Assembly (NCBI GenBank): GCA_009760855.2
Contig: WPIO01000049.1
Location: 2,684,501 to 2,748,500 of the forward strand
Length of the DNA stretch: 64,000 nt
Origin: Cristatella mucedo
Lineage: Eukaryota; Bryozoa; Phylactolaemata; Cristatellidae
Direction: 5' to 3'
Positions 1 through 9,965 of the stretch are shown piece by piece. Position 1 is the stretch's first letter; the number at the start of each line of letters is the position of its first letter. The notes under the pieces are model-generated. The model ran no database searches. It saw only the letters and a program-made list of their open reading frames with translations, and was not told the DNA's origin. Made by a program: the position numbers and the translations under genes.

Positions 1-500
1 GCTGTGACGCTTGGGGGTGAATATGCTGAGCGACGGAGACATATTCGGGGAGACGCTAGGAAAAGCAAACGAGGGGTACTTAGCTCGGAGCTCCCCCCCC
101 CCCAAACAACCAGCACCCAGGTCGCGTTGCCGAGACCTGCGGTGGCTCTGGGGCGCTTTCCTTTTGTTATTAGATAATTCACGGTCCTTAGTGGCAGCAA
201 TAACACCTAGGAATGCATTTAAACTACAAAATTGAAGGGAGAAGTACGTACGATCATAACTAACATGCAGGTTACTAGCCGCCAGCGTATGTAACTCAGC
301 CACCGGCATGGGTGACTCAGCAGCCCAGAGCCATACACGTTTTGATGTCCAAAGGCACACACTTTCTTATCTGCTGTGGTCAAAAAGCAACCAGAGAACC
401 TTAAAACACGTCTTAGTTGTATCGGCTTGCATATAAGATATTCGGAAGAACTTTGGTTTTCGGAAGAATTCTGCAATGGACAGGAACGCGTGCCAGAGCC
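1..500. other. Unassigned sequence at window start
   Basis: No gene recognised. A minus-strand open frame covers 219-620 but has no motif I know. Positions 441-476 match 23518-23553 in inverted orientation at about 34 of 36 bases, so part of this stretch is a dispersed repeat. Exon 1 of opsin copy 1 should lie upstream of the window. Confidence 0.5.
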
Positions 501-804
501 TTCGCTATTAAGTGGCAATGCAAGGCGAGTCGTGGGTTCTCTCACAGCCAGTTGATATATGTACGCCTTTAACAACTCGCAGTGCCTCGAGCGTAGGGGA
601 ATTGGCCTCAGCAGACACAATTTCGTCTAAATACGTGCAACGGGCAGGGCAGCTCTCACTCAAGTGGGTTCAAAAGTTGGTGCTGCCGATTAGAATTGCT
701 TGGGTAAAACGGCAGCTCCAGGGTAAGTTGACGGAATAGCGAGTTATTCTAAACAATGCGTCTGGCCGGTTGCTGCTCGCCTCGTTGCTGAGCGAGGGAT
801 GCTT

Positions 805-1072
805 CTTACGCAACGACATCTACTCTCCAACTGCCGACTATGGAACATCTTTTTCAGCGGTCCTGAACTGCTACTTCTATGCTACTCACTATCTCAACTG
901 CACTCCTAACTCTGCTATGCTTCCCACTTTCTCTTTGTTGCGTGAGACGAAGTCTGTTGGCTACCGAATGCGTACCGAAAGCCGCTTAGACAAAACTCTC
1001 CTGCGTAACACCCACATGGTCTTTATGACTTTGTGGAGTTACAGACGGAGATACATTACATTACAATTTGTG
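805..1072 (+). mobile_element. LINE-B 3' fragment
   Basis: 3' end of a CR1/L2-like non-LTR retrotransposon. It matches the C-terminal coding end and 3' UTR of the copies at 5070-5337, 25960-26140 and 55680-55940 (minus). It ends in the family's tail, which contains ACAGACGGAGATACATTACA. It is absent from the matching site in unit 3, so it inserted after the duplication. Confidence 0.8.
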
Positions 1073-1764
1073 AGTCGGTTTCCTTGAGAAGGCTCATCGG
1101 TCACTTGCACCTGACCTCGCCTTCGCCGAAAGCTACTGACTCACTAGCGGCTCGATAGCTCGTCCCCCGTCGGACGACGGTAGCACGGCGTCCATTAGTG
1201 CCTTCCGACGGGGTGCGAGCCGCTTTAAAGATTAACGGCTGTGATGCCAGCGCTGAAACGGAGTCCTTCAGCGAGAGTGACCGCGGTGCCGATCGTTTAC
1301 TGCAGACTGCCACCGAGGCCAAGATGACGGTGCTTTCATTTCCGATGCCTAATGCACCGTCCTTTTTCTCGTTTGCTGCTGTGACCTTGACGAAGGCTGG
1401 AAGTCACCCGAAGGATCGGGCTCCGCGCTTCTTAGAGTTCGATCCATTTGATTTTCGTGCATTTGAAAAAGATCTAGTTATCTGAGGGCGCAATGCAAAT
1501 GCATTACTACTAATATTATTATTACGACTCGGGCACCTCGGCCAAGTGCATTTGCACAACCAGATTTAGCGACTAATATCTTGTGCCATTTGAATTTTCT
1601 CCTCCCACTTAACATGTTCCAATCTTTTGGCGTGAGCTCTGGAACAGGTCTAGAGGAGACGGAGGAACATGCCACTTTGCTCACCGATGCCAGACGCGCC
1701 GAGGCGGCCTCCAGCGCTTCCACCGGTTAAACCAGTAAATTCGGCTCGCATCTTTTTTGACCAG
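1073..1764 (+). other. Intron 1 (3' part) of opsin copy 1
   Basis: Non-coding. The 1086-1480 part is conserved between units 1, 2 and 3 as shared intron 1 sequence. It ends in a pyrimidine-rich stretch and a CAG acceptor at 1762-1764. No coding sequence is recognised inside it. Confidence 0.6.
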
Positions 1765-1872
1765 GTTGCCGTATTTACGCTTTCATGTCGTTCCTATTCG
1801 GATACCAGAGCCTGCTCGCAATAACGCTCGTGGCAGCAACCAGATATGTCGGCGTCTGCTATCCTCACTCAG
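1765..1872 (+). CDS. Opsin copy 1, exon 2 (TM3)
   Basis: A 108-nt exon in phase 1 at both ends, with a CAG acceptor (1762-1764) and GTACGT donor at 1873. It encodes TM3 of an opsin: the conserved disulfide Cys (1767-1769), then R-I-Y, FGYQSLLAITLVAATRY, and a short second intracellular loop with a Pro. The E/DRY motif is TRY. Bovine position 113, Glu in vertebrate visual pigments, is Tyr (1776-1778), as is common in peropsin and neuropsin. Exon 2 of copy 4 has the same length, phase and borders. The product would be a seven-helix retinal-binding membrane receptor; exon 1 is outside the window. Ligand, G-protein coupling and expression cannot be read from the sequence. Confidence 0.82.
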
Positions 1873-2066
1873 GTACGTGCTTGCACAGCTGCAGGGTCAG
1901 CTCGAGGCTCCCACACGTCAGCGTCAGAGGTCACCCTGCTGAACGCGTTGGAGTAAGAGAATGTTTTAGCGAAGCCCACCCACGTCGCCCTCCAACGGCT
2001 AGCAGACGCACAAGCGGCGAATCCCTTCGCTTCCACTCGTCGTAGCCTCGTCGCTCCTAACGTCGA

Positions 2067-2431
2067 GAAGAATCGCATGCGTGGTCGCCTGCCTGTGGGC
2101 CTACAGCGCCATCTGGACGACGCTGCCTCTCGTCGAGGCGTGGGGCTCCTACGGGCTGGAGCCCTATGGCACTGGCTGCTCGCTCGATTGGACGAGAGCC
2201 AGCAATGCATCTTTCATCGTCGGCATCTTTTTCGCCGTGTTCGCCGCGCCGCTTTGCGTGATCGGGTTCTGCTACGGGTCTATACTGATGCACATTCGGC
2301 GCTCAACTGCTGCACTGCCGTCGGACATGTTCGTGTCTTGCACTCAGTCTCGCGAGCTGGCGGTGCCCTGTTTCAGAGCCGAGTGCTCTTCGACGGGACG
2401 GAGAGTTCGCATGAGCATGAATACGACAAAG
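2067..2431 (+). CDS. Opsin copy 1, exon 3 (TM4-TM5)
   Basis: Encodes TM4 (WAYSAIWTTLPL), extracellular loop 2 with SYGLEPYGTGCSLDW, TM5 with Pro and FCY, and the start of intracellular loop 3, ending NTTK at donor AAG|GTGAGG (2432). The loop Cys pairs with the TM3 Cys in opsins; the Glu six residues before it is the Glu181 position, the ancestral counterion. The frame is open throughout, 365 nt, one codon longer than in copy 4. The start is taken from copy 4: there the acceptor reads CAG|GA, but here the last two intron bases are GA (2065-2066), so the expected acceptor is lost. An AG at 2044-2045 after a pyrimidine-rich run would start the exon at 2046 in the same phase and add seven codons with no stop. 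Copy 1 may therefore still be functional. Confidence 0.82.
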
Positions 2432-3309
2432 GTGAGGGCGTCTGTGCTCTGCCGTGCAACCAGTGCTCGTGGCGGACCGGCTCCTTCTCCATGCAACGGG
2501 CGAGAGATAGTTCGGTGGCGGAAGGCAGTATGGTGGAAGTGTGCTGAAGGGAAAAGCGCTGCACGTGGGTGAGAGCGGCTCTTCCTTCACTTCGCGATGA
2601 ACTGCCAGAGCTCCAACGCTGGCCGGTGCCAGGCTCAGCCAGTCGGCATAGTGGAGGAAGCATGCCTGCTCGCAGCAGCGATCGGCTGCCGGCGCAGCGA
2701 GTAAAAAGAAAGTCACCAAAAGTCAGGGAGCTGATGAAAAGTGTGAAAGCTGGAAGCCGCGAGCGAGCGCTGCCATAGCTGGAGGCCTGCAGCCGAGCCT
2801 AGAGCGAGCGAGCGAGCGAGCGATCGAGCGAGCGTCGCCTGCATGTCGAGCCCTAAGCTCGCTCTACCTCCTAGCATGTTGAGGACCTCTACATGATTTC
2901 TCCATGATACATTCGAGTATTCAGCTGCCATCTTTGCTGTGATTATTTATGAGCTGTCCTCGGATGTGTTCCACAAGCCAGGACCTGCGTAGCGTAAAAT
3001 GCGGCGTCGCCGTTAGTCGATACCTACCGGCAGGTTATCTTAGGCTGGCCAGTTAGAGTCTACCTGCATCCTACGTTCGCCCTATCAACAGCCCGGCTAT
3101 CAAACCCACGACCCGTAAATGAGAAACGCTGAGCAGCACTCGCTGCGGTAGGAGGTCACCTGCCGTGCCTCAGCATGTTGTAAAACGTCGACCGGCGGCC
3201 GTTACTTAGGTCTAATTTAAACTTGAAGGGCCGGCATATGCCGGGCCGTCTACACGCCGACGTGAATACAAGCGACTTCATCAGCTTCGTCCAGTTGTGG
3301 GACAGCCTC
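2432..3309 (+). other. Intron 3 (5' part) of opsin copy 1
   Basis: No gene recognised. The first part is homologous to 14845-15300 and 34783-35060. It contains a (GAGC)n array at about 2799-2835. The rest, to the LINE at 3310, is unassigned. Confidence 0.55.
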
Positions 3310-5337
3310 TTAAATTCCGCCTACTGAATTTCCGCTCGCTAAAAACCAAGAGGTTACAAATCCGCAATCAGGTGGCCCAGAACAAGCTAGATGCATTTCT
3401 GCTTACCGACAATTGAATGACGCCTTGTTCCAGTGGCTGTATATCTGAGACCACCCAACCCGGGTTTTCATTCTATCAGTCCACGAGTTTTAACAAGGTT
3501 GGTGGGGGGGGGGGGTTGCAATTGTGGTTCGTGAACCGTTTACCTGTACGATGTGCAGTTTTTTATGGGCTACCGTTTAAATCAGACACAGTTATGTTTT
3601 CATCAAAGACAAGGCCTCCTACTGTTGTGATACACCGACCTCCTGGCTGTCTAAACGTGTAGAGGATTGTTCCCTAGTTCCTCGTTAAAATATTTGGCCG
3701 TGAAAGGCCGTTACTGATTGCTGGAGACTTCAATATTCACGTTGATGACCCTATCAACAGCAAGGTTGCCTCATTTCTTGATCGTCTGGAGAATCTCCGT
3801 TTGTTCCAACAAGCTAATCACACCACCCTAGTCGGTGGCCATATTATAGATCTGGTGATCACTAAGGATGTCTTCACCACTGACCTTGTGGCGTGCCAGC
3901 TGACCCTCTCGAATCATTGGTCGGTCTCACTTACTATTACTGCTCCGTTGGACGTACAGGGTAATGTAGAACGTGTACAGCGATGCAACTTAAAAAAGCA
4001 TTGACATAGACATATTTTTGAAAACTATTTGTGATATAGGTTCTCATGATCTGCACCCAGACTCGACCGACAGCCTTGATACCCTCACTGCTGCAGTGAA
4101 CATGACACTGACGAGTGCTGTTGACAAGCATGCCCCCGTCCATTCTATCCGGGTATGGAATCGTGGAAAGTCCTGTCAATTTACAAACATAATTTCAAAA
4201 GATGCCTCGTGTTAAGCTCGGTCTTGAACGTCGTTTGAGGAAATCGGGGTCAGATACAGATCTAGTCAATTTCGAAGAGTTCCTTCGAGTTTTAACCCGG
4301 AAGCTTAACAAAGCCAGGGCTTTTTTCTTTTTACTCGAAAACTGACGTTCTGCCAGTCAGACCCAAAACAGTTTTATAAGACGGTAAACAATTCACTGGC
4401 CAATGCTGAGAAGTTTGACTCCCCAGATATTAGCTGCTCAGCCGAAAAGGTTTCAGCCTTGTTTACTAAAAAATTGTGCACATTCGTCCCTCCGAGTAAA
4501 GCCCCCTCCGAGTAAAGCAATTGTGAAATCATAACCAGCGACATTCCTTATAAGTTTTTCGAGGTTTCTGCTTGCGATGTGGATACCTTATCGAGATCTA
4601 GTAAAAAAAAGCTCGTTCCCTGAAGACAATATACAATCATTTCTGTGGTCTTTACTGGCAGGCCAATTTAGCCCTGCCATAACCGAGATTTTCAAAGTTT
4701 CTCAGTAAAAAGATTCGTACCCACGTTCTTCAAATCGGCAATCGTTAGACCGATTAATACAAAGCCTGAATGAGATCGCTCAGTTTTTCTTCTACCTTTG
4801 TTTACCAAAGATTCTTGATAAATACGTCGCTAAGCACCAGGTAGCACATATTGAAAAGAATGAAATGCCAGAAAAAATTTTCAATCGCAGTTCAAGTGGC
4901 AGCACTCCACTGAACTGCAACTCCACTGCTGAACCAGTTTCCGCCTCCTCGTGCCCTCAGGTCCTCTACGGATAATACATTAGCTGTTCTCTCCATCCAC
5001 TTAACGACCGTTGACGACAGAAGCTGTAGCTTTGCAGGTCCCTGACTATGGAACTCGCTTCCAAAATTCTTGAGCAAGGACAACTACTCTCCTGATGCCG
5101 ACTATGGCTTATTCTTTCCAGCCGTCGTGAGCTGTTACTTCCATGTCATTCACTACCTCAACTGCTCTCCTGTTGAGTCTGCTGTTTCCCACTTTCTCTT
5201 CGTTGAGTCAGATGAAGTCTTTTGGCTACCGAATTGGTACCGAAAGTCACATAGGCTGTGAGTGAGCTATACAAACTCTCCTGCGTAAGACCCTCATAGT
5301 CTTTAGGGCTTTGTGGAATTACAGACGGAGACAGAGA
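3310..5337 (+). mobile_element. LINE-B, internally deleted, with endonuclease and RT remains
   Basis: Longest LINE-B copy here. Conceptual pieces in order: start of the AP-endonuclease domain (FRSLKTKRLQIRNQ, about 3320-3410; GGGGG run near 3505; HRPPG near 3640), the endonuclease core GDFNIHVDDP (about 3727-3760), a HIIDLVIT stretch (about 3840), the linker (4260-4500), the RT entry region (RPIN near 4750; LVAKHQ-like near 4835), then a jump at about 4890 to the C-terminal end and 3' UTR with the family tail. Several frameshifts and stops break it, so it is dead. It lies in intron 3 of copy 1 and is absent from units 2 and 3, so it inserted after the duplication. Confidence 0.8.
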
Positions 5338-6169
5338 GACATAGTAGCTGTAAGCGTAGGGAAGCTGGCAGTGCGAGTATTTTTGATGCATTCCAAACAA
5401 GTGTTGCGAACTTTCGGTGTGAACAAAATTGCATGAAAGAAACGTTGTGAACGAGTTCGAACATCCGGTGTGAACGAATGCCTTAGCGCCTGCCGGAGCC
5501 GCTCAATCCATTGAGTGAATGCATGGCAACCAGCTGTGCGACGTGCGCCACTGCACAGGAGCTCGATTGCTGCCGATCTTTTTACCCATTTTCCAAAAGA
5601 GCTCGACGGCTTTCTCTCAACCGCTTTACCTGCCACCGCCTCCCACTGCCACCGCCTCTGCCGCCGCAGCAGGGCTGCTGCCATCGCTCTCGGAGCAGCC
5701 ACTGACCCGCGCACGAACAGCTGGCTGAGCGGACGTTTGCTTCCGGCGCTGGAGGCTCACTAATTTCCTGTAGCAAAGCTGCCACACCCGCCGGGTCAAT
5801 GGACATGCTAGCACAGTCTTTAATTAGAGCTGGGGGCGTCTCAAGGTCTCAATCGATTGGTCTTAACATCTCAGCATTTGCGAAATTATTTCATAGATCC
5901 AATTATGAGTTTGAAAATGAATCGAGTCTTCTAATATTGAAAACAATCGAGCGGCCTATGTCATTCTATGAAAGCAGTGGATGAAGGCCTGATGCTGACA
6001 GCAGGTGATTTGCCAGACAGCTTGTCCGGGTTCAATAGCCTGCAATACACTTTGTCTATTTCTTCAAGCTGAATGTTTTGATCAAGCCCAATGTCGCAAT
6101 GCATCTAGATATTTAGAATACCAATCCTGGAGAAAGCCAGCCCTCAGACATAGCGATAGTAAAATAGGG
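5338..6169 (+). other. Duplicated intron 3 sequence
   Basis: Homologous to 15400-16110 and 35080-35700, including the run around 5790-5960 shared by all three units. Frames here are short and overlap on both strands; none resembles a protein. Best read as intron 3 that was part of the duplicated unit. Confidence 0.6.
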
Positions 6170-6425
6170 GCATCTATTTATCACAGCATTTAGTTGTCCG
6201 TGCAATTCGTTCTTGATGTGAATGTATGCTCACTCTATGCATGCTGCTACTAACTTTATTTTTATGCTGACACTGCAGGTCACCTCTAACCCTGTTATGC
6301 TTGCTGACTTTAAGCATGCTACAGCTGACCATTCGATCATGCTTTATTAACAGCATATGCAAAATGCCTAAAAAGAAATTAAGTTCTCCCACGGTGCTAT
6401 ACAAATACAATATTATTATCACTCT
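6170..6425 (+). mobile_element. LINE-A 3' UTR fragment (shared by units)
   Basis: 3' end of LINE-A: CTATTTATCACAGCATTTAG, the CATGCTGC and TGCTGACACTG blocks, the AAAGAAATTAAGTTCTC block and an ATT-rich tail. The same fragment lies at the equivalent place in unit 2 (16111-16425) and unit 3 (35697-35955), so it predates the duplication. Confidence 0.75.
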
Positions 6426-7061
6426 TAATCATTGCTGGACATACCCTCAGCTCAATAGCCTCGACATGAGTCGCTGAATTTCTCGTCTCAGATTTTCCTG
6501 CCGATACAGTGCTCTGTCATAGACTAACAATTATACTAATAAATTAGTCTCGTGCTCTGAGAGAATTACATATCTCTATTTTCTTTTTAAAATGCTGTAA
6601 ATATGCAAAGTGATGGCGTGCGATGGATAATTACTCTTGCATAATCGAGAATGCACATGAAAAATGCACAGTGGTGAAAAAAACGTTTTAAGAAGCAAGT
6701 CTTTGTTTGGCTTTTCAAATTTCTAGTCGAGGCATTTCGTGCTGTCAGTCGGTAGCTAGTACCAAATTTTGGGCATAATCTATACCTGAACTGCCCACCT
6801 GACTCAGCTATGATTTTCAATTTGTCTTTGCTGCGCGATATTTAGTCTGAGTGCTACTGAATGCGTACTTAAAATGCCGCTTGGACCTAAAGTTGCCCAC
6901 AGAATATCCTGCTTAGCAACTATTAGATTTGGAGGCGTCGCAGAGTTACAGACGGGGATATATTAAATTCCATTGCATGCTGCTGCTGCCACAGCAATGT
7001 AAATGCTGCAATGCTGCATTGAGTCTCTGCCACACTACCTCCACTCCAGCTTCTGCTGCGC
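6426..7061 (+). other. Intron 3 with LINE-B remnant
   Basis: About 6600-6790 is homologous to 17060-17230 and 36140-36330. About 6775-6975 is a LINE-B 3' end (TTACAGACGGGGATA near 6945-6960), corresponding to the LINE-B fragments at 17630-18120 and 37235-37450 in the other units, so it is also an ancestral insertion. No gene seen. Confidence 0.6.
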
Positions 7062-7212
7062 CGAGCTGGGTTGGTCCAGCGGTTAAGGTGCTCGCCCCGA
7101 CTAAGGTCTGGCTGAGGTCGTGGGCTCGAGCCCTGAGGCATATGTGAAGCGCTTGAATAGAGATTTAGTTCTCTTGGGGTGCTATACAAATGCATTATAT
7201 TATTTATTATAT
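7062..7212 (+). mobile_element. tRNA-derived SINE, family 1
   Basis: The 5' half is tRNA-like: an A-box-like GGTCCAGCGGTTAAGGTGC and a B-box-like GTCGTGGGCTCGAGCCC. The 3' half (GAATAGAGATTTAGTTCTCT, then GGTGCTATACAAATG and an ATT-rich tail) closely resembles the LINE-A 3' end. Best-preserved copy in the window; others at 8990, 21045, 23330, 32293, 35385 and 41705. Confidence 0.8.
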
Positions 7213-7248
7213 ATATTTGCTGATGCTGCTGCTGTGCCACGTTTTTAG

Positions 7249-7515
7249 GTGGTCATCATGATTGGCTTTTCATTCATTGCCTGCTGGTCTCCATACGCCG
7301 TCGTAAGCTTCTACACTGTGTTTGGAGCCCAGGCCGCTAGCGTTCCACCTGGGCTTCTGGCGGTTCCGGTGATTATGTGCAAGCTGTCGCCACTGGCGAA
7401 CGGATTGATTCTGCTCCTGATGAGCCGCCACCACAAAGCCCAGCTTCTGCTCCTCATCAAGAGGTTCCGGACCCGATCATCATGTCGAGGCAGAGGTGAT
7501 GGTGGCAGCTGCTAA
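7249..7515 (+). CDS. Opsin copy 1, exon 4 (TM6-TM7, C-terminus)
   Basis: Begins after a TTTTTAG acceptor (7242-7248) in phase 0, as required by exon 3. It encodes TM6 with the CWSPY signature, a short third extracellular loop (QAASVPPG), and TM7 with the retinal Schiff-base Lys in VPVIMCKLSPLANG (AAG at 7381-7383). The NPxxY motif that follows in signalling opsins is NGLIL: both Pro and Tyr are missing. RGR and retinochrome also have an altered motif (NAxxY) and act as photoisomerases, so a non-signalling role is possible but unproven. The tail is short, basic then glycine-rich, ending at a stop at 7513-7515. Homologous exons lie at 18221-18433 and 37577-37804. Confidence 0.85.
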   Translation: MVIMIGFSFIACWSPYAVVSFYTVFGAQAASVPPGLLAVPVIMCKLSPLANGLILLLMSRHHKAQLLLLIKRFRTRSSCRGRGDGGSC

Positions 7516-8989
7516 GGCAACTGCACAGGGCTGCAGATGAGCTGACGAGAACCACGCGAGTCAGCTGATGCCGCCGAGACGTGGCCGCTTCGTCTGCTCC
7601 GTGCGAGCACTCCTATTCTGCTCGAACATTTGGGCAAGGGTTTGATCAGTGGCTGAGGGATGGGGTGACGTCTTGTTGCCTCGGCTTGCTGCATGTCTTG
7701 CTGTCTTGCCCAGCTTCTCGCCAATCGGTCACCCGCCATCGGAGGAACCACTTCAGTCTCGCCACGCCTGCTGCATAGGAATGTAAACTGAGATGACGAT
7801 CTCGCAGCCTAGGCGGCAGCGCCTTGCTGTCTATGCGATTATTGCCGCTTGGTGCTCTCTAGTGGCTATCGGGGCACGGTCCGTCGAAGCCTCTCTCAAC
7901 ATTGCCACGCAGCCCTTGCAGCCCTCGCCTGTTCTCGAGGCGAAGGTTTTGGGTGCCGTCGTCGTATAAACGGATTAGCTGAGAACTGGGCTCAGACTTC
8001 TGCTGGAGCATTCAAAAAACGCTGTCGTCTCGACAAAGGTGGTGGTCACTCAAGACAATTCATAGACAGAGAGCTCACTAATAGCCGCTCTTGTTTCCAG
8101 GCTTGGAGCAGCATGCACAGGACTCCTAAAATTCCTGAGGCAACTGGTCTTAAGCTGTCCTCCGATTAAAAAGAGAGCAATCTGCCCTAGGCCACCCCAT
8201 TACTTTGTGCCAGAGGTTAGGCAGCAAATAGCCCAACCCCTGCCATTGTGAGCTGGCCGAGACGCCGTAAAAATGTATTCCTTTAATTAATCTCGGCTCA
8301 TAGATAGATTAGCACCTGCAAAACGTCAACCTAAGCTTGTATAGCTCGCTGCTTGGAGTCTTCAATTTTGGGGGTGTAGCAAGCTTCTAAAGCAAGAATG
8401 CTCAAGTATGAAACCGCTGAGGCGTCTCAAGGTGACCGCTTTGGCAGCAGCTCGGTTTCCGACTAGCTGCCGGAGCTGAAGTTCTTACTTCCGGGAGCTG
8501 GCGACGGATTCACGTTTACTTTCGAGTTCTGCACTACGGCATTGTAAACTGAATCTAACGTCGGCGTATCAAACCGGCGGGTGAGGACAAAACGTATTTA
8601 CGCATATTGCCAGTATAATGACCAACGTTTTGGCACTCAATTTAGGTCTCTGCGTTGTCTAGCTCAAGAATACGTGAACTGAACTACTGAGCTACTAACC
8701 AATCAGTATTCGTGCATCTGTCTCAAGTCATTTAGCTGTGCCTCGAATCAACCTCAAATCGTCACGAGACCGTGCCCGTTAGTTCGTATGGTGAACAAGC
8801 CTAGAACTTACTCCGGCTTGACGTCGCCACATTACCTGGCATACAATTTATATAAAAAGCCGAAAGCCTAGCTGCTACCCATTTTTTGCTGGTTTCAATG
8901 AATTTTTCCTTGCGGGATAGGGTGTGCTCACCATGTGCAAGTTATTACCAACTAACTGACATATATTCTGCTAAAGCTTAATTAAGTGC
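7516..8989 (+). other. 3' flank of opsin copy 1
   Basis: The first 450 bases match 18434-19100 and 37805-38500. About 8200-8600 matches 19360-19790. No second gene is recognised; frames such as 7849-8169 have no known motif and are not conserved as frames in the other units. No clear AATAAA close to the stop codon was found. Confidence 0.5.
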
Positions 8990-9145
8990 CTAGAATGGTT
9001 CCGCCCAGTGGCTAAGGTGTTCGTCACGACTAAGGTCCCGCCGAGGTCATGTGATCGAGTGTGGTATATGCGAAGCGCCTGAATAGCGATCAAGTTCTCT
9101 TATCGTGCTAGACAAATGAATCCTGCTTATTTATTTACTTATTTT
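8990..9145 (+). mobile_element. tRNA-derived SINE, family 1 (diverged)
   Basis: Same layout as 7062-7212: CCGCCCAGTGGCTAAGGTG, CTAAGGTC, a mutated B-box, then GAAGCGCCTGAATAGCGATC and the CTATACAAATG-like end (CTAGACAAATG) with a TTTATTTA tail. Confidence 0.65.
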
Positions 9146-9965
9146 TTGGTGAATCTGCTGCAGAGAATAACGAGGCCAATATTCTGGATGACCAAAAGCG
9201 TATCGACAATTGGCGATGATCCATCGTGTCATCTTAAGGTGATAGCATAGATACGTAGAATTCGGATTACAGCTTATACTGCCGTGACTTCTGCACACAA
9301 ACGAAATAAAAAATTTGCGATAGCCACTCCAGATAAGCAAACACTGCTCTCAAGTAAGTCTGCTTGCAGTTACTGTCCAATAGCCTAAACCCTAATCAGA
9401 AAGGATTTTTGGTGGACGCTCCGAACTAGCAACTCAGCTACACGTGTTAGGCTATTTAAGCGGGTACTTTTCTTGTAAAGTTATGAAACTCACACCAGCT
9501 TGAAAAAATTAAGCGTCCAGCAGCCAACCTTCTATTCTTGGAGGCAGGAGGGGACTTTTTGGTTTTGGAGGCAGAAGGAGTCGCTTTGGCGAGGACTAGC
9601 ATCTGCACTTTAGGATTCGATGGGAAGGAGGGGCTTGCGTGCCTCGAATTTATCTTGCCAAGCATATTTGTGACTAGGAAAATGCACCGGCTCCATACAA
9701 CAGTCTGTGCCCGGAGCTCGGGCATGCGAGCAGCATCAACTCCGTAGAGCCTTCTGCACGGAGCAAGAACTTACGGCGGTAAAATGTTATCCCCACTAAG
9801 CTTTGACCTTGGTAGAACTATAAAAAAGAGATGCCGACGGACAGTATAAGTGGAGTTGTGCCAGAAGGTTGCGTCCGGTGGAAAGTGGGCAAGTACCGAC
9901 AGCTACTGAAAATTCTAAAATGGTCTTGCATTGGACGGGTTGAGTGGTAAGGCTTGGAAGCAGGA
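9146..9965 (+). other. Duplicated flank, no gene seen
   Basis: Homologous to about 19850-21000. Overlapping short frames on both strands (for example 9456-9747) are not conserved between the two units, so they are not supported as genes. Confidence 0.55.
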
